Assembly: GCA_017540175.1 (NCBI GenBank)
Contig: JAFYBN010000061.1
Location: 1 to 56,913, forward strand
Direction: 5' to 3'
From: Clostridia bacterium
GTDB lineage: Bacteria; Bacillota; Clostridia; Oscillospirales; CAG-272
Length of the DNA stretch: 56,913 nucleotides
How positions within the stretch are numbered: position 1 is the first letter of the stretch; every line of letters starts with the position of its first letter. The notes under the pieces were generated by a model. The model worked only from the letters and a program-made list of their open reading frames with translations, was not told the origin of the DNA and made no database searches. Below are positions 1 through 6,810 of this stretch, in pieces. Position numbers and translations under genes: made by a program.

Positions 1-129
1 GAATGCGCGCGGCGCATTCATCTTCTCGGAGTTTCCTCGTTCGACAGCTTCGCCACAACCTCAGCTTCCGAGTATACTCCGGTTTGAATTTGAAGCGAAC
101 GTAAGAAACTCCACGCGGGTCTCAAAGCG
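1..129. other. non-coding stretch left of the tRNA terminator
   Basis: No convincing gene is seen. The first 19 bases form a perfect short hairpin (GAATGCGC, loop gcg, GCGCATTC). The rest is unstructured to the eye and is cut by the window edge. The open frames crossing it run through the tRNA fold-back repeat and are treated as non-coding. Confidence 0.5.
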
Positions 130-187
130 CCCTTTGCGAAAAAATCCCCATGACCCGTTGGGTCATGGGGATTTTTTACGCAAAGGG
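130..187 (-). terminator. fold-back terminator of tRNA-Ser that includes the tRNA 3' end
   Basis: Reading leftward from the tRNA, the sequence gives an 18-base arm (AAAAAATCCCCATGACCC), a 3-base loop and the exact complement ending in TTTTTT, so this is a strong intrinsic terminator. The inverted repeat continues outward by nine more bases: CGCAAAGGG inside the tRNA acceptor end (179-187) is matched by CCCTTTGCG at 130-138, with a single unpaired A at 178. Total arm length is 27 bases. Confidence 0.85.
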
Positions 188-268
188 TGGGATTCGAACC
201 CACGGTCGGTTATTAGCCGAACACACGATTTCCAGTCGTGCGCCTTAGACCAGCTCAGCCACCTTTGC
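179..268 (-). tRNA. trnS: tRNA-Ser (GGA anticodon)
   Basis: A 90-base class II tRNA. The acceptor arms GCAAAGG and CCTTTGC pair, followed by discriminator G. The anticodon stem CACGA/TCGTG encloses the loop CTGGAAA with anticodon GGA. A long variable arm (about 20 bases, TTCGGCTAATAACCGA region) marks it as serine type, and the T arm contains GGTTCGAATCC. The 3' CCA is not encoded (TAA follows), so it must be added by nucleotidyltransferase. It has its own promoter at 349-378 and terminator at 130-187. Confidence 0.95.
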
Positions 269-348
269 GTGTGCTGTGTCTATTACCGGTTGGTGCCGGG
301 ACACTGTTCACTTGTGCCGTTCCGGGGTATTCCCCGAACCGCTTCGTC

Positions 349-378
349 ATTATATCACACCGGACGATGATTTGTCAA
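349..378 (-). promoter_or_regulatory. sigma-A promoter of tRNA-Ser
   Basis: On the minus strand TTGACA (373-378) and TATAAT (349-354) are separated by 18 bases, a full match to the housekeeping consensus. Transcription would begin about 75 bases before the mature tRNA 5' end, leaving a leader to be trimmed by RNase P. Confidence 0.85.
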
Positions 379-423
379 GTGTTTTGCGCGAAAAAAGTAT
401 TGGAGGAAATCACCGAATTTTTC

Positions 424-468
424 AAAAAACCGCGCCGGATCTTCGCACTTCTCCGGCCGCGGGGGGTT
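424..468 (-). terminator. probable terminator after the RNHCP gene
   Basis: Reading leftward, a GC-rich stem (CCGCGGCCGG paired with CCGGCGCGG, one bulge) is followed by TTTTTT. It lies 28 bases past the RNHCP stop codon. Confidence 0.6.
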
Positions 469-495
469 TCAGCGATCCCGGTCCCGGAATTCTTC

Positions 496-810
496 TCATC
501 CGTGTGCCGCCGTCAGACGGATGAGCTTTTCGCGGTCGTCGTCCGCGGCGGCCTTGTTCCTTCGCACCGCGCCGCACACCCGGCACCGATGCGTCAGGAT
601 GAACCCCCGCTTCGCGTCCGGCTCGGCGAACACCGCGTCCATGACGCCTCCGCAGTCCGCCGCGCGGTCGCCCGGATTCACGTCCAAATGAAGCGAGCAC
701 AAACAGGACGGACAATGGTTGCGCGAGGTATAGCGCAGCGGCGGAACCTCCTTCCCGCAGTTCGCGCACACGAAGCCGGAATCGTTTTTCGTAAATCTTT
801 TACCGTCCAA
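496..810 (-). CDS. RNHCP domain-containing zinc-ribbon protein
   Basis: A 104-residue protein of unknown cellular role, named for the motif RNHCP, which is present (TSRNHCPSCLCSLHLD). Two zinc-ribbon-like Cys pairs are visible at each half: CANCGKE near the N terminus, CPSC in the motif, and CRVCG near the C terminus, followed by RNKAAADDDREKLI, the conserved C-terminal family tail. The start chosen is TTG at 810 because AGGGAG lies about 10 bases upstream and the protein then begins at the conserved MDGKRFTKNDSGFVC. The frame stays open to another TTG at 891, but that has no ribosome binding site. Divergent from the secreted protein at 925. Confidence 0.85.
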   Translation of the reverse strand: MDGKRFTKNDSGFVCANCGKEVPPLRYTSRNHCPSCLCSLHLDVNPGDRAADCGGVMDAVFAEPDAKRGFILTHRCRVCGAVRRNKAAADDDREKLIRLTAAHG

Positions 811-924
811 AAGGCAGCTTCTCCCTTCCCTGCGCGGATTTTCCGCGCCGCTTTTTCCCGTGCGGGTATAAACCCGTCCGCCGGGATCCAAACTAAATCC
901 GAACCCAAATCGGAGGTACCCGAC

Positions 925-1509
925 ATGAAAAACAATCGTTTCTTTGCATTCCTGTTTACCGCTCTGCTCGCCGCGGCGCTCACGCTCATGCCGATCCCCG
1001 CGGCGGCGACGGGCGTTTTCTCCGCCGGCGGCACCGCTCCTGCGAGCGATCCCGTCCCCGGCAGCGCCGCCGGTCAGCCCGTGGGCTCCGCTGACACCCC
1101 GAACGCCGCGGACTATGACACGGCTCCGTCGAACGGAACGCCTTCCGGTCGGAATTCCGGCGGCACGGCGTCCGACGACGTGTCCGGCAGTCTGACGTCC
1201 GGCAATACCGCGACGGATCGCACGTCCGGCAATACCACATCCGGCAATACCATGCCCGGCAATACCATGTCCGGCAGAACGACATCCGGCGGAACGGCAA
1301 CTGACCGGACAACATCCGGAAGCACGGCGTCCAACACGGCGGGCAATACGTCAGCCGGTTCGGCTTACGCGTCCGGTGTCCCGACGGCAGCCGCGGAGCG
1401 GCATCTGCTGACGCTGGTCCCCCTGCTTGCCGCCGCGGGGCTGCTTTTCGCCGGCTCGCTCCGAGCCCGCACCCGCCGCACAACGCGGCGCGGGACGCAG
1501 CTCTTCTGA
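925..1509 (+). CDS. secreted Thr/Ser/Gly-rich low-complexity protein
   Basis: A 194-residue protein of unknown function. Residues 1-27 are a clear signal peptide (MKNNRFFAFLFTALLAAALT, then AAATG at the cleavage region). Residues about 35-150 are low complexity, with repeated SGNT/TSGNTxxGNT units encoded by an imperfect 15-base tandem repeat (ACATCCGGCAATACC and variants, about 1195-1330). The C terminus has a hydrophobic segment (LLTLVPLLAAAGLLFAGSL) and an Arg-rich tail, so it may be membrane-anchored; no LPXTG sorting signal is seen. The start is set by GGAGG nine bases before ATG 925; the longer upstream open frame is not credible. It could be a mucin-like surface stalk. Confidence that it is a gene is fair; function unknown. 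Confidence 0.7.
   Translation: MKNNRFFAFLFTALLAAALTLMPIPAAATGVFSAGGTAPASDPVPGSAAGQPVGSADTPNAADYDTAPSNGTPSGRNSGGTASDDVSGSLTSGNTATDRTSGNTTSGNTMPGNTMSGRTTSGGTATDRTTSGSTASNTAGNTSAGSAYASGVPTAAAERHLLTLVPLLAAAGLLFAGSLRARTRRTTRRGTQLF
1195..1330 (+). repeat. imperfect 15-base tandem repeat within the secreted protein gene
   Basis: Units of the form acatccggcaatacc recur about six to eight times with substitutions, giving the SGNTxSGNT protein repeat. Length is likely to vary between strains. Confidence 0.7.
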
Positions 1510-1513
1510 AATC

Positions 1514-1566
1514 GAACGCCGCCGACCCGCGATCCGATCCGCGGGAAAGCGGCGTTTGTTTCTTTG
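1514..1566 (+). terminator. intrinsic terminator after the secreted protein gene
   Basis: AACGCCGC pairs with GCGGCGTT around a nested CCGCGATCC/GGATCGCGG-like hairpin and is followed by TGTTTCTTT. It sits between convergent genes. Confidence 0.65.
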
Positions 1567-1570
1567 GATC

Positions 1571-2545
1571 TCAGATCCCGACGAACCACGTGGCGCCGTG
1601 AACGACCTCCGCTTCGAGCGTGCCTTCGAGGGGAAAGATTTCCCCGTCGAGGCAGAAGCGTTCGGGTCCCCGGATCGTCATGCGGCGGCACCGGGTGAAC
1701 TCGACCACACCCTTGAACTTCTCGCGCACCTCGCCGTTTTCTTTGAGGTAGGTGCCCTTTCTGTAATCGCCGACGAGGGAAATGAATTTCCTCCGTGACA
1801 CGTCGTTCACCACGAGCACGTCGAAGTACCCGTCCGTCAGGCTCGCGAGCGGAAGGGCGTGGAAGCCGCCCCCGCAGAAGGAGCCGTTGCCGCACGCGGT
1901 CAGCAGGATACTCTTCTGATAGGTCTTGTCGGGAACGGGATTGCCTTCCGTATCGACGCAGTCCTCCAGCGTGATCTCGGCGTCCGTTGTCTTCTTTTTG
2001 ACGAGGGTCTTTGCGACGCCCGCGATGTAGGCTCCGCTTCCTTTGAGAAGCGGCTTGGTTTTCAGCCGGTTCGTCTCCCAGACGACGGTGCAGTCGAAGC
2101 CGATGTTCATCATATTGGCAAACCACCGCTCTTCCCCGCCCGCCCGGACGCGCACAAGGTCGATCTTTGTGGGCTCGAGCTTTTTGATCGCGCCGGAATC
2201 GTTCGCGTGTGTGGAAAAATCGTTCCCGCTCCCCGCGGGGATCACGGAAAACGACGCCGTCGCCGCGTTCCCGGACTGCATGATGCCGTTGACCGCCTCA
2301 TACACCGTTCCGTCCCCGCCGTAAACGACGACGTGGGCGCACGGCTCGCGGACAAAGATTTCCCGCACCAGATCGGTGATCTGTCCCGGCTTGTCGCTCA
2401 GAATCATCTCACCCTTTGTATTCTCCACCGCGTGCTTCGCCGCCATGAGATGCTTGCCGGCGCCCGCCGCGGGGTTGAGAATATGAAGCTGATGCCGTTC
2501 GTAAACGGGCGGGAGGTAGGCGTCCGTCCCGGGTTGTTCTTTCAT
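1571..2545 (-). CDS. diacylglycerol kinase family lipid kinase (DagK/YegS type)
   Basis: Phosphorylates a lipid such as diacylglycerol with ATP at the cytoplasmic face of the membrane, recycling lipid released by envelope synthesis (family knowledge). The 324 residues match the usual 290-330. Visible landmarks are LHILNPAAGAGK near residues 21-31, the nucleotide-binding VVYGGDGTVYEAVNGI near 93-108, and IPAGSGNDFS near 122-131, followed by the C-terminal beta-sandwich with CGNGSFCGGGF and a final LDGE motif. The ATG is preceded by AAAGGAGAG. It lies 99 bases downstream of the DUF6472-like gene and is the last gene of the PBP2 cluster. The exact lipid substrate cannot be read from sequence. 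Confidence 0.9.
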   Translation of the reverse strand: MKEQPGTDAYLPPVYERHQLHILNPAAGAGKHLMAAKHAVENTKGEMILSDKPGQITDLVREIFVREPCAHVVVYGGDGTVYEAVNGIMQSGNAATASFSVIPAGSGNDFSTHANDSGAIKKLEPTKIDLVRVRAGGEERWFANMMNIGFDCTVVWETNRLKTKPLLKGSGAYIAGVAKTLVKKKTTDAEITLEDCVDTEGNPVPDKTYQKSILLTACGNGSFCGGGFHALPLASLTDGYFDVLVVNDVSRRKFISLVGDYRKGTYLKENGEVREKFKGVVEFTRCRRMTIRGPERFCLDGEIFPLEGTLEAEVVHGATWFVGI

Positions 2546-2644
2546 GTTCCTCTCCTTTTCGTAATCCGCGCGTTTTTCGTCCCGCGCGCTCCGCTTCGCT
2601 GATCGATCCGCCCGCTTCGCGCTCCGCGCCGGACGGCCGCAGGA

Positions 2645-2872
2645 TCAATTTTGTTTTCTCACGGACAGGTATTCGTCATAAAAGCGATAAAAGCGGCAGA
2701 CGTACCCGGCGTCGGCGCGTTCGCGGTACGCGTCGTCCTCGTCGATGTCCGCTGTGCATCCGAGCGTCCCCGCCTCGTCGATCACGTCGTAATAGACGCA
2801 GGATTCGCAGGGCGCGGCCTTCGGCTTCGGTTTCGTCCGTTTTTCGGTCTTTTCGGTCTTTTCGGTCGTCAC
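2645..2872 (-). CDS. small cysteine-containing protein, DUF6472-like
   Basis: A 75-residue protein with a Lys-rich N-terminal tail (TEKTEKTEK, then KPKPK) and a compact domain with four cysteines (CESCVYYD, LGCTAD, VCRFYRFYDEY), resembling the small Clostridial family DUF6472; metal binding by the cysteines is an inference. It starts at GTG 2872, overlapping the endonuclease III stop codon (GTGA), with GGGGAGAG just upstream, so translation is probably coupled. The longer in-frame upstream start at 2977 lies wholly inside nth and is rejected. Confidence 0.75.
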   Translation of the reverse strand: MTTEKTEKTEKRTKPKPKAAPCESCVYYDVIDEAGTLGCTADIDEDDAYRERADAGYVCRFYRFYDEYLSVRKQN

Positions 2873-3594
2873 GGCTCTCCCCCGTCTCTTCCGTCCGCGC
2901 GGGTCCCGCCCGTTCCTGCAGGTGATGATTCCCCGTACCGGCAGGCTCCCGCCGCGCGGATGGGGCAGGACGCGCATTTCGGCGCCCGCGCCGTGCAGAC
3001 GTCCCTGCCGAAGAGCACCATGCGGTGGCAGTACGCCGCCTGTTCCGCGCCGGGGACGATCCCGCTCAGGATTTTTTCGACTTTATAAGGATCCTTCAGG
3101 TCGACGGGATAGAACCCGAAGCGCCCGTTGATCCGGATGCAGTGCGTGTCCGCGACGATGCCGGGCTTGCCGTACACGTCGCCGAGGATGAGATTCGCGA
3201 TCTTTCTCCCCACGCCGGGCAACCCGAGCAGAGCGTTCATTTCGTCCGGAACGCGCCCGCCGTATTCGTGCACGATGATCTGCGACATGGCGATGCAGGA
3301 CGCCGCCTTCGTGTGGAACAGACCGCAGGGGCGGATGATCTCTTCGACCTCCCCCTGCTCCGCCTCCGCCATGGCATGCGCGTCGGGGTATTTTCGGAAC
3401 AGCGGCACGGAGACGATGTTCACCCGCTCGTCCGTGCACTGCGCGGACAGGCGCGCCGCGATGAGGAGTCTCCACGGGTCGCCGCCGTATTCAAGCGAGC
3501 ACAGCGCGTCCGGATACCGCTCCTTCAGGATGCCGTGAATGATCCGTACGTCCGGGAGTTCCGGCACGGCTTCGGTCTTCTTTTTCGCTCCCAT
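2869..3594 (-). CDS. nth: endonuclease III (DNA glycosylase/AP lyase)
   Basis: Removes oxidised pyrimidines in base excision repair. 241 residues. The helix-hairpin-helix LPGVGRKIANLIL contains the catalytic Lys, and the catalytic Asp follows in IVADTHCIRINGRFG. A [4Fe-4S] cluster loop is present near the C terminus with Cys spacing C-x6-C-x2-C-x7-C; the last interval is longer than the usual five. After the cluster there is a 20-residue Gly/Ser/Asp-rich tail. Start at ATG 3594 because GGGGAGG lies nine bases upstream; ATG 3612 is possible. It begins six bases after the PBP2 stop and overlaps the next gene, so it is part of the PBP2 operon. Confidence 0.93.
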   Translation of the reverse strand: MGAKKKTEAVPELPDVRIIHGILKERYPDALCSLEYGGDPWRLLIAARLSAQCTDERVNIVSVPLFRKYPDAHAMAEAEQGEVEEIIRPCGLFHTKAASCIAMSQIIVHEYGGRVPDEMNALLGLPGVGRKIANLILGDVYGKPGIVADTHCIRINGRFGFYPVDLKDPYKVEKILSGIVPGAEQAAYCHRMVLFGRDVCTARAPKCASCPIRAAGACRYGESSPAGTGGTRADGRDGGEP

Positions 3595-3599
3595 ACCGA

Positions 3600-5903
3600 T
3601 CAGCCTCCCCATCCTGCAGCCACGTCCTGCGGGGCCGCATACCCCGTCGAATCCGCGTAAGCCGTATAGTCCGTGTACGTATAGCCCGTATAGGCGGGGA
3701 CTTCTCCGGTCGAGCCCGCGGCCGCGGCCGCAGCCGCCGCGGCGGCTTCCTGCGCGCGTTTTTCCTCTTCCTCGGCCAGCCGCTGCCGCTCGGCTTCGGC
3801 TCGCAGGGCTTCGACGTCGAAATAATAGTCGAAGACGTCGCGCACGGAATAGCCCGCTTCGGTACCGCCGGACGCCTGCTCGATGATGCAGGTCACGACG
3901 ATCTCCGGGTTGTCGAACGGCGCGAAAGCGGTCATGACGCCGTTGTCGGATTTGTTGGAATAGACCTGCGCGGTACCGGTCTTGCCGCCCACGGGGATGT
4001 CGTAGCCCGCGAAGACGGACGCCGCGGAACCGTTGTCCATAACGCCCTTCATGCCTTCCTTCACGATCCCGACGATCTCGTCGGGGATCGTGATCCGGTC
4101 GATGACGGTCTTTTCGGACTGATATACGATCTCTCCGGTCGTGTAGTCGCGCACTTCCTTCAGAAGATGCGCGCCGTACCGCGTGCCGTGGTTTAAGATG
4201 GTCGAGATATAGCACCCGAGCTGCAGCGGCGTGAACAGGTTGTCGGACTGCCCGATCGCCGCCTGCAGGGTGTCGCCGGGCCCCCACTGCAGAAGCCCGT
4301 TGTCGCTGCGGTAATCGGGTCCGGCGAGGATGCCGGTCTTTTCCGGCAGCTCGATGCCCGTCGGCTGTCCGAGCCCGTAATGCGCGCAGTATTCGTTCAT
4401 TTTTTCGATGGTGAGCTGCCGCCCCACGTCGAAGAAGAAATAGTTGCAGCTCTCCTGGATCGCCTCCACGACCTTGATCGGGCCGTGGACCTGACCCGTG
4501 AGCAGGTAGAGCCAGCAGCGGGGCGTATAGCCGAGGTCGGCGTAATACATGTAAATGCCCTGCGCGTCGATGACCGTGTCCTTCGTGATGGTCTTTTCCA
4601 TGAGCGCGGCGGTCGCCACCCCGACCTTGAACGTCGAGCCGGGCGCGTACGCGCTGTTGATGGCGCGGTTCAGCATGGGGCTGTTTTCGTCCGAGTTGAG
4701 CGTCGCGAAATCGCGCGAGAAGGTCGCGAGGTTGTAGGTGGGATAGGAGCCGATCGCGAGGATCTCGCCGGTTCGGACGTCGAGCGCCGTCAGCGCGCCG
4801 CAGGACGCGTCCTCGCCGGTCAGAGGCTTGTACGGATTCGCCTCCCTGCGGATGCGGAAAATGTTCTCGGCGAGCCCGTTTTCCGCCGTGATCTGCATGC
4901 CGATGTCGATCGTGAGATAGATGTCGTGCCCCGCGACCGGTTCTTTCGTGATCTCGGAGTCAACGATGTTGCCGTAGGCGTCCTCCGTCACGGTGCGGGT
5001 GCCGTTCTGTCCGCGCAGATAGTCCTCGAAGACGGCCTCGCAGCCGTCCAGCCCGACGACCGCGTCGTAGGAATACCCGCGTTCGGTATAGGTTTTGATG
5101 TCTCCCTGGATCTTTCCGACCCTGCCGAGGATGTGGGAGAGATAGCCGGGATAGCAGTAGACCCTCTCCGCGGACGCCTTGACCGTGAAGCCGCGGGAAT
5201 AAAGCTCCTCCACGGCGGAGACGAACGAAAGAGACGCCCCCTTCACCACGGAATAGGGCTCCATGGCGGAAAACTCCGAAAGCACCATGTCGAGCCGGAT
5301 GAGAAGCAGCTCGGCGGCGGTGGAATAGGGGTACTGATAAAGCGTCGAGGTTGTGTTCGTGACGGCGTCCTTCTCCGTTTTCAGGATGCCGAAATAGAGC
5401 ATCATGGCGCGCGCTTCCTCGTCCCCGGACGCGCCCTCGGCGACGTTCAGCTCCGTGATGAAGCGGCGGTAGCGCCTGCCGCGCGCCGTCTCGGCAAATC
5501 CGATCGGAGAGCGCACGGAAACCCCGTCGGAGCGCACGAGGGGCTCGACGGAGGCTTTCGGCTCGACCAGCGCGTTCTCCTCGCCGCAGCGGACGGCGAT
5601 GGCGCGGAGCTCGAGCAGAAGCTCGTTGATTTCATCGTTCGAGGACGGGGCGGTCTGATAGTCGAGCTCCAGATCGTAGGTGTCCGCGTTGACGACGAGG
5701 GGGGTTCCGTTCCGGTCGAAAATCTCCCCGCGGCGCGCCTGAATGACTTCCGTTCTGGTGCGGTAGACGGCGCGGGTTGACATCGAATAATAGTCCTGCC
5801 CGGAAACCTGTAAGTAAAGCAGCCGTCCCGTGTAGATGAAGGCGACGGCGATGCAGACGGCAGCGAGCGCTATGAGCCGCGGGGTATGGGTTCGTTTTAT
5901 CAT
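3600..5903 (-). CDS. class B penicillin-binding protein 2 (peptidoglycan D,D-transpeptidase)
   Basis: Cross-links peptidoglycan stems, probably for elongation (MrdA/PBP2 type). 767 residues from the chosen start. One N-terminal membrane anchor (LIALAAVCIAVAFIYTGRLLYLQV, about residues 9-32) precedes the PBP dimerisation domain with RRGEIFDRNGTPL. The transpeptidase domain has the nucleophile in STFK (Ser423), an SCN motif, and KTGT (Lys641). The C terminus ends in a Glu/Ala coiled stretch, nine consecutive Ala, and a Tyr/Thr-rich tail (YTGYTYTDYTAY). The start at ATG 5903 is not backed by a good ribosome binding site; the frame is open to GTG 6041, which would add a basic Pro/Arg/Asn tail encoded by tandem repeats. 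First large gene of an operon with nth. Confidence 0.9.
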   Translation of the reverse strand: MIKRTHTPRLIALAAVCIAVAFIYTGRLLYLQVSGQDYYSMSTRAVYRTRTEVIQARRGEIFDRNGTPLVVNADTYDLELDYQTAPSSNDEINELLLELRAIAVRCGEENALVEPKASVEPLVRSDGVSVRSPIGFAETARGRRYRRFITELNVAEGASGDEEARAMMLYFGILKTEKDAVTNTTSTLYQYPYSTAAELLLIRLDMVLSEFSAMEPYSVVKGASLSFVSAVEELYSRGFTVKASAERVYCYPGYLSHILGRVGKIQGDIKTYTERGYSYDAVVGLDGCEAVFEDYLRGQNGTRTVTEDAYGNIVDSEITKEPVAGHDIYLTIDIGMQITAENGLAENIFRIRREANPYKPLTGEDASCGALTALDVRTGEILAIGSYPTYNLATFSRDFATLNSDENSPMLNRAINSAYAPGSTFKVGVATAALMEKTITKDTVIDAQGIYMYYADLGYTPRCWLYLLTGQVHGPIKVVEAIQESCNYFFFDVGRQLTIEKMNEYCAHYGLGQPTGIELPEKTGILAGPDYRSDNGLLQWGPGDTLQAAIGQSDNLFTPLQLGCYISTILNHGTRYGAHLLKEVRDYTTGEIVYQSEKTVIDRITIPDEIVGIVKEGMKGVMDNGSAASVFAGYDIPVGGKTGTAQVYSNKSDNGVMTAFAPFDNPEIVVTCIIEQASGGTEAGYSVRDVFDYYFDVEALRAEAERQRLAEEEEKRAQEAAAAAAAAAAGSTGEVPAYTGYTYTDYTAYADSTGYAAPQDVAAGWGG

Positions 5904-5927
5904 GGCAAAATCGTCTGTTCGTTTTTC

Positions 5928-6000
5928 GATTGATCGGTTTGATCGGTTTGATCGGGTCGGTTGGGTCCGGTCGGGTCGTTCGGGTCGGGTCGGTCGGGGA
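5928..6000. repeat. short GATCGGTTT / GGTCGG tandem repeats upstream of PBP2
   Basis: Three GATCGGTTT-like units grade into GTCGGGTCG/GGTCGGGT units. The sequence is open in more than one minus-strand frame and would encode Pro/Arg/Asn/Ser repeats if PBP2 starts at 6041. Confidence 0.65.
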
Positions 6001-6042
6001 CTTCGGTTCTGCGTCGGCGCCGCTTTCCCCTCCCCGCCCACC

Positions 6043-6085
6043 GCGGTTCATCGCGGCTCATTGCGGCTCATTGCGGCTCATCGCG
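6043..6085. repeat. 10-base tandem repeat (gcggctcatt)x4
   Basis: Units at 6043, 6053, 6063 and 6073 read gcggttcatc, gcggctcatt, gcggctcatt and gcggctcatc. It lies in the gap between the small membrane protein gene and PBP2. Confidence 0.85.
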
Positions 6086-6094
6086 CCGGCGTTC

Positions 6095-6442
6095 TCATGC
6101 CGCGCGCTTCTTCGCGAGCCGTTCGGCGCGTTTCAGCGCGGCGCGCCGTCTTGCAGAGAGCATGCGCTTCACGAGCCACGCGGCGACGAGGACCGCTCCG
6201 ACGAGGAGCACGCGGATTTGGGTGTCGAAGCCGATCTCCATGCGGAAAAGCTCCCGTCCGGGGGCGTTCTTGCGGAAATACACGTCGCGCATGAAGAACT
6301 TCTTGCGCACGAGCAGCGGATTGCCCGCCCGGAGCTTTTTCACCGCTCCCCGGACGGTTTTCTCAGCGTCCGCGGCGTGCCGACGAAGGTTCTTCGCGCC
6401 GTCCGCCGCCATCTGACTCAGGGGGATTTGTTTTGTCATCAT
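6095..6442 (-). CDS. hypothetical small membrane protein
   Basis: 115 residues, not recognised. An N-terminal amphipathic Ala/Lys/Arg-rich half (MAADGAKNLRRHAADAEK) is followed by a single membrane segment (IRVLLVGAVLVAAWLVKRML, about residues 78-97) and a strongly basic cytoplasmic-type tail (RRRAALKRAERLAKKRAA). The start at ATG 6442 has AAAGGA seven bases upstream. A consensus promoter (6523-6551) lies about 80 bases upstream. It is the first gene of the leftward run leading to PBP2, so an envelope role is possible but unproven. Confidence 0.65.
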   Translation of the reverse strand: MMTKQIPLSQMAADGAKNLRRHAADAEKTVRGAVKKLRAGNPLLVRKKFFMRDVYFRKNAPGRELFRMEIGFDTQIRVLLVGAVLVAAWLVKRMLSARRRAALKRAERLAKKRAA

Positions 6443-6522
6443 CGAGGCGTCCTTTCTGGGCGGCGCGTTTCCCGCCCCGCTCACGCCTTAGTATAACAAA
6501 AACACTGTCCCTTATACCTCTT

Positions 6523-6551
6523 ATTATAGCACACGAAAAATGACGTTGCAA
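6523..6551 (-). promoter_or_regulatory. sigma-A promoter of the small membrane protein/PBP2 cluster
   Basis: On the minus strand TTGCAA (6546-6551) and TATAAT (6523-6528) are 17 bases apart. The start point would be about 70 bases before the ribosome binding site of the 6442 start. Confidence 0.75.
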
Positions 6552-6753
6552 GGGAAAAAACGAAAAACCGCGCGGGATTTCGGAAAAACGCGGGAGTGAG
6601 TCCCCCTCTCCGCGGACGATCCGTCAAAAGCCGCGGCGGATTCAGCCGCCGGCTCCCCTCCCGCGTCCGCTGCGGGGTCATCACCGACAGAGCCGCCCGG
6701 GGGCGGTTTTTCCAAAACCCGCACAAAAATTTCCCCGTGTTTTCGATTCCTTA

Positions 6754-6782
6754 TTGATTTTATATAAGTTCTATGCTAAAAT
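6754..6782 (+). promoter_or_regulatory. sigma-A promoter of the oxidoreductase/ThuA cassette
   Basis: TTGATT (6754-6759), a 17-base spacer and TAAAAT (6777-6782), about 22 bases before the ribosome binding site of the first oxidoreductase gene. This implies a very short leader. Confidence 0.7.
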
Positions 6783-6810
6783 AGAAAAAAAGTCCAAAGG
6801 AGCACTGCGC

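Larger units (their letters stand above)
6443..6810. other. 368-base divergent intergenic region with two promoters
   Basis: Holds a leftward promoter at 6523-6551 and a rightward one at 6754-6782. Between them lies GC-rich sequence with hairpins, including CCGCC/GGCGG followed by TTTTT (about 6692-6713, rightward) and, reading leftward, GCCGGCGG/CCGCCGCGGC followed by TTTT. No credible gene lies between the promoters, so the terminator-like hairpins have no obvious client. Confidence 0.6.

Noticed and set aside
2873-4287. 472-codon open frame extending endonuclease III upstream
   Set aside because: The extension overlaps the PBP2 transpeptidase domain in another frame and lacks family similarity; the start at 3594 fits Nth.
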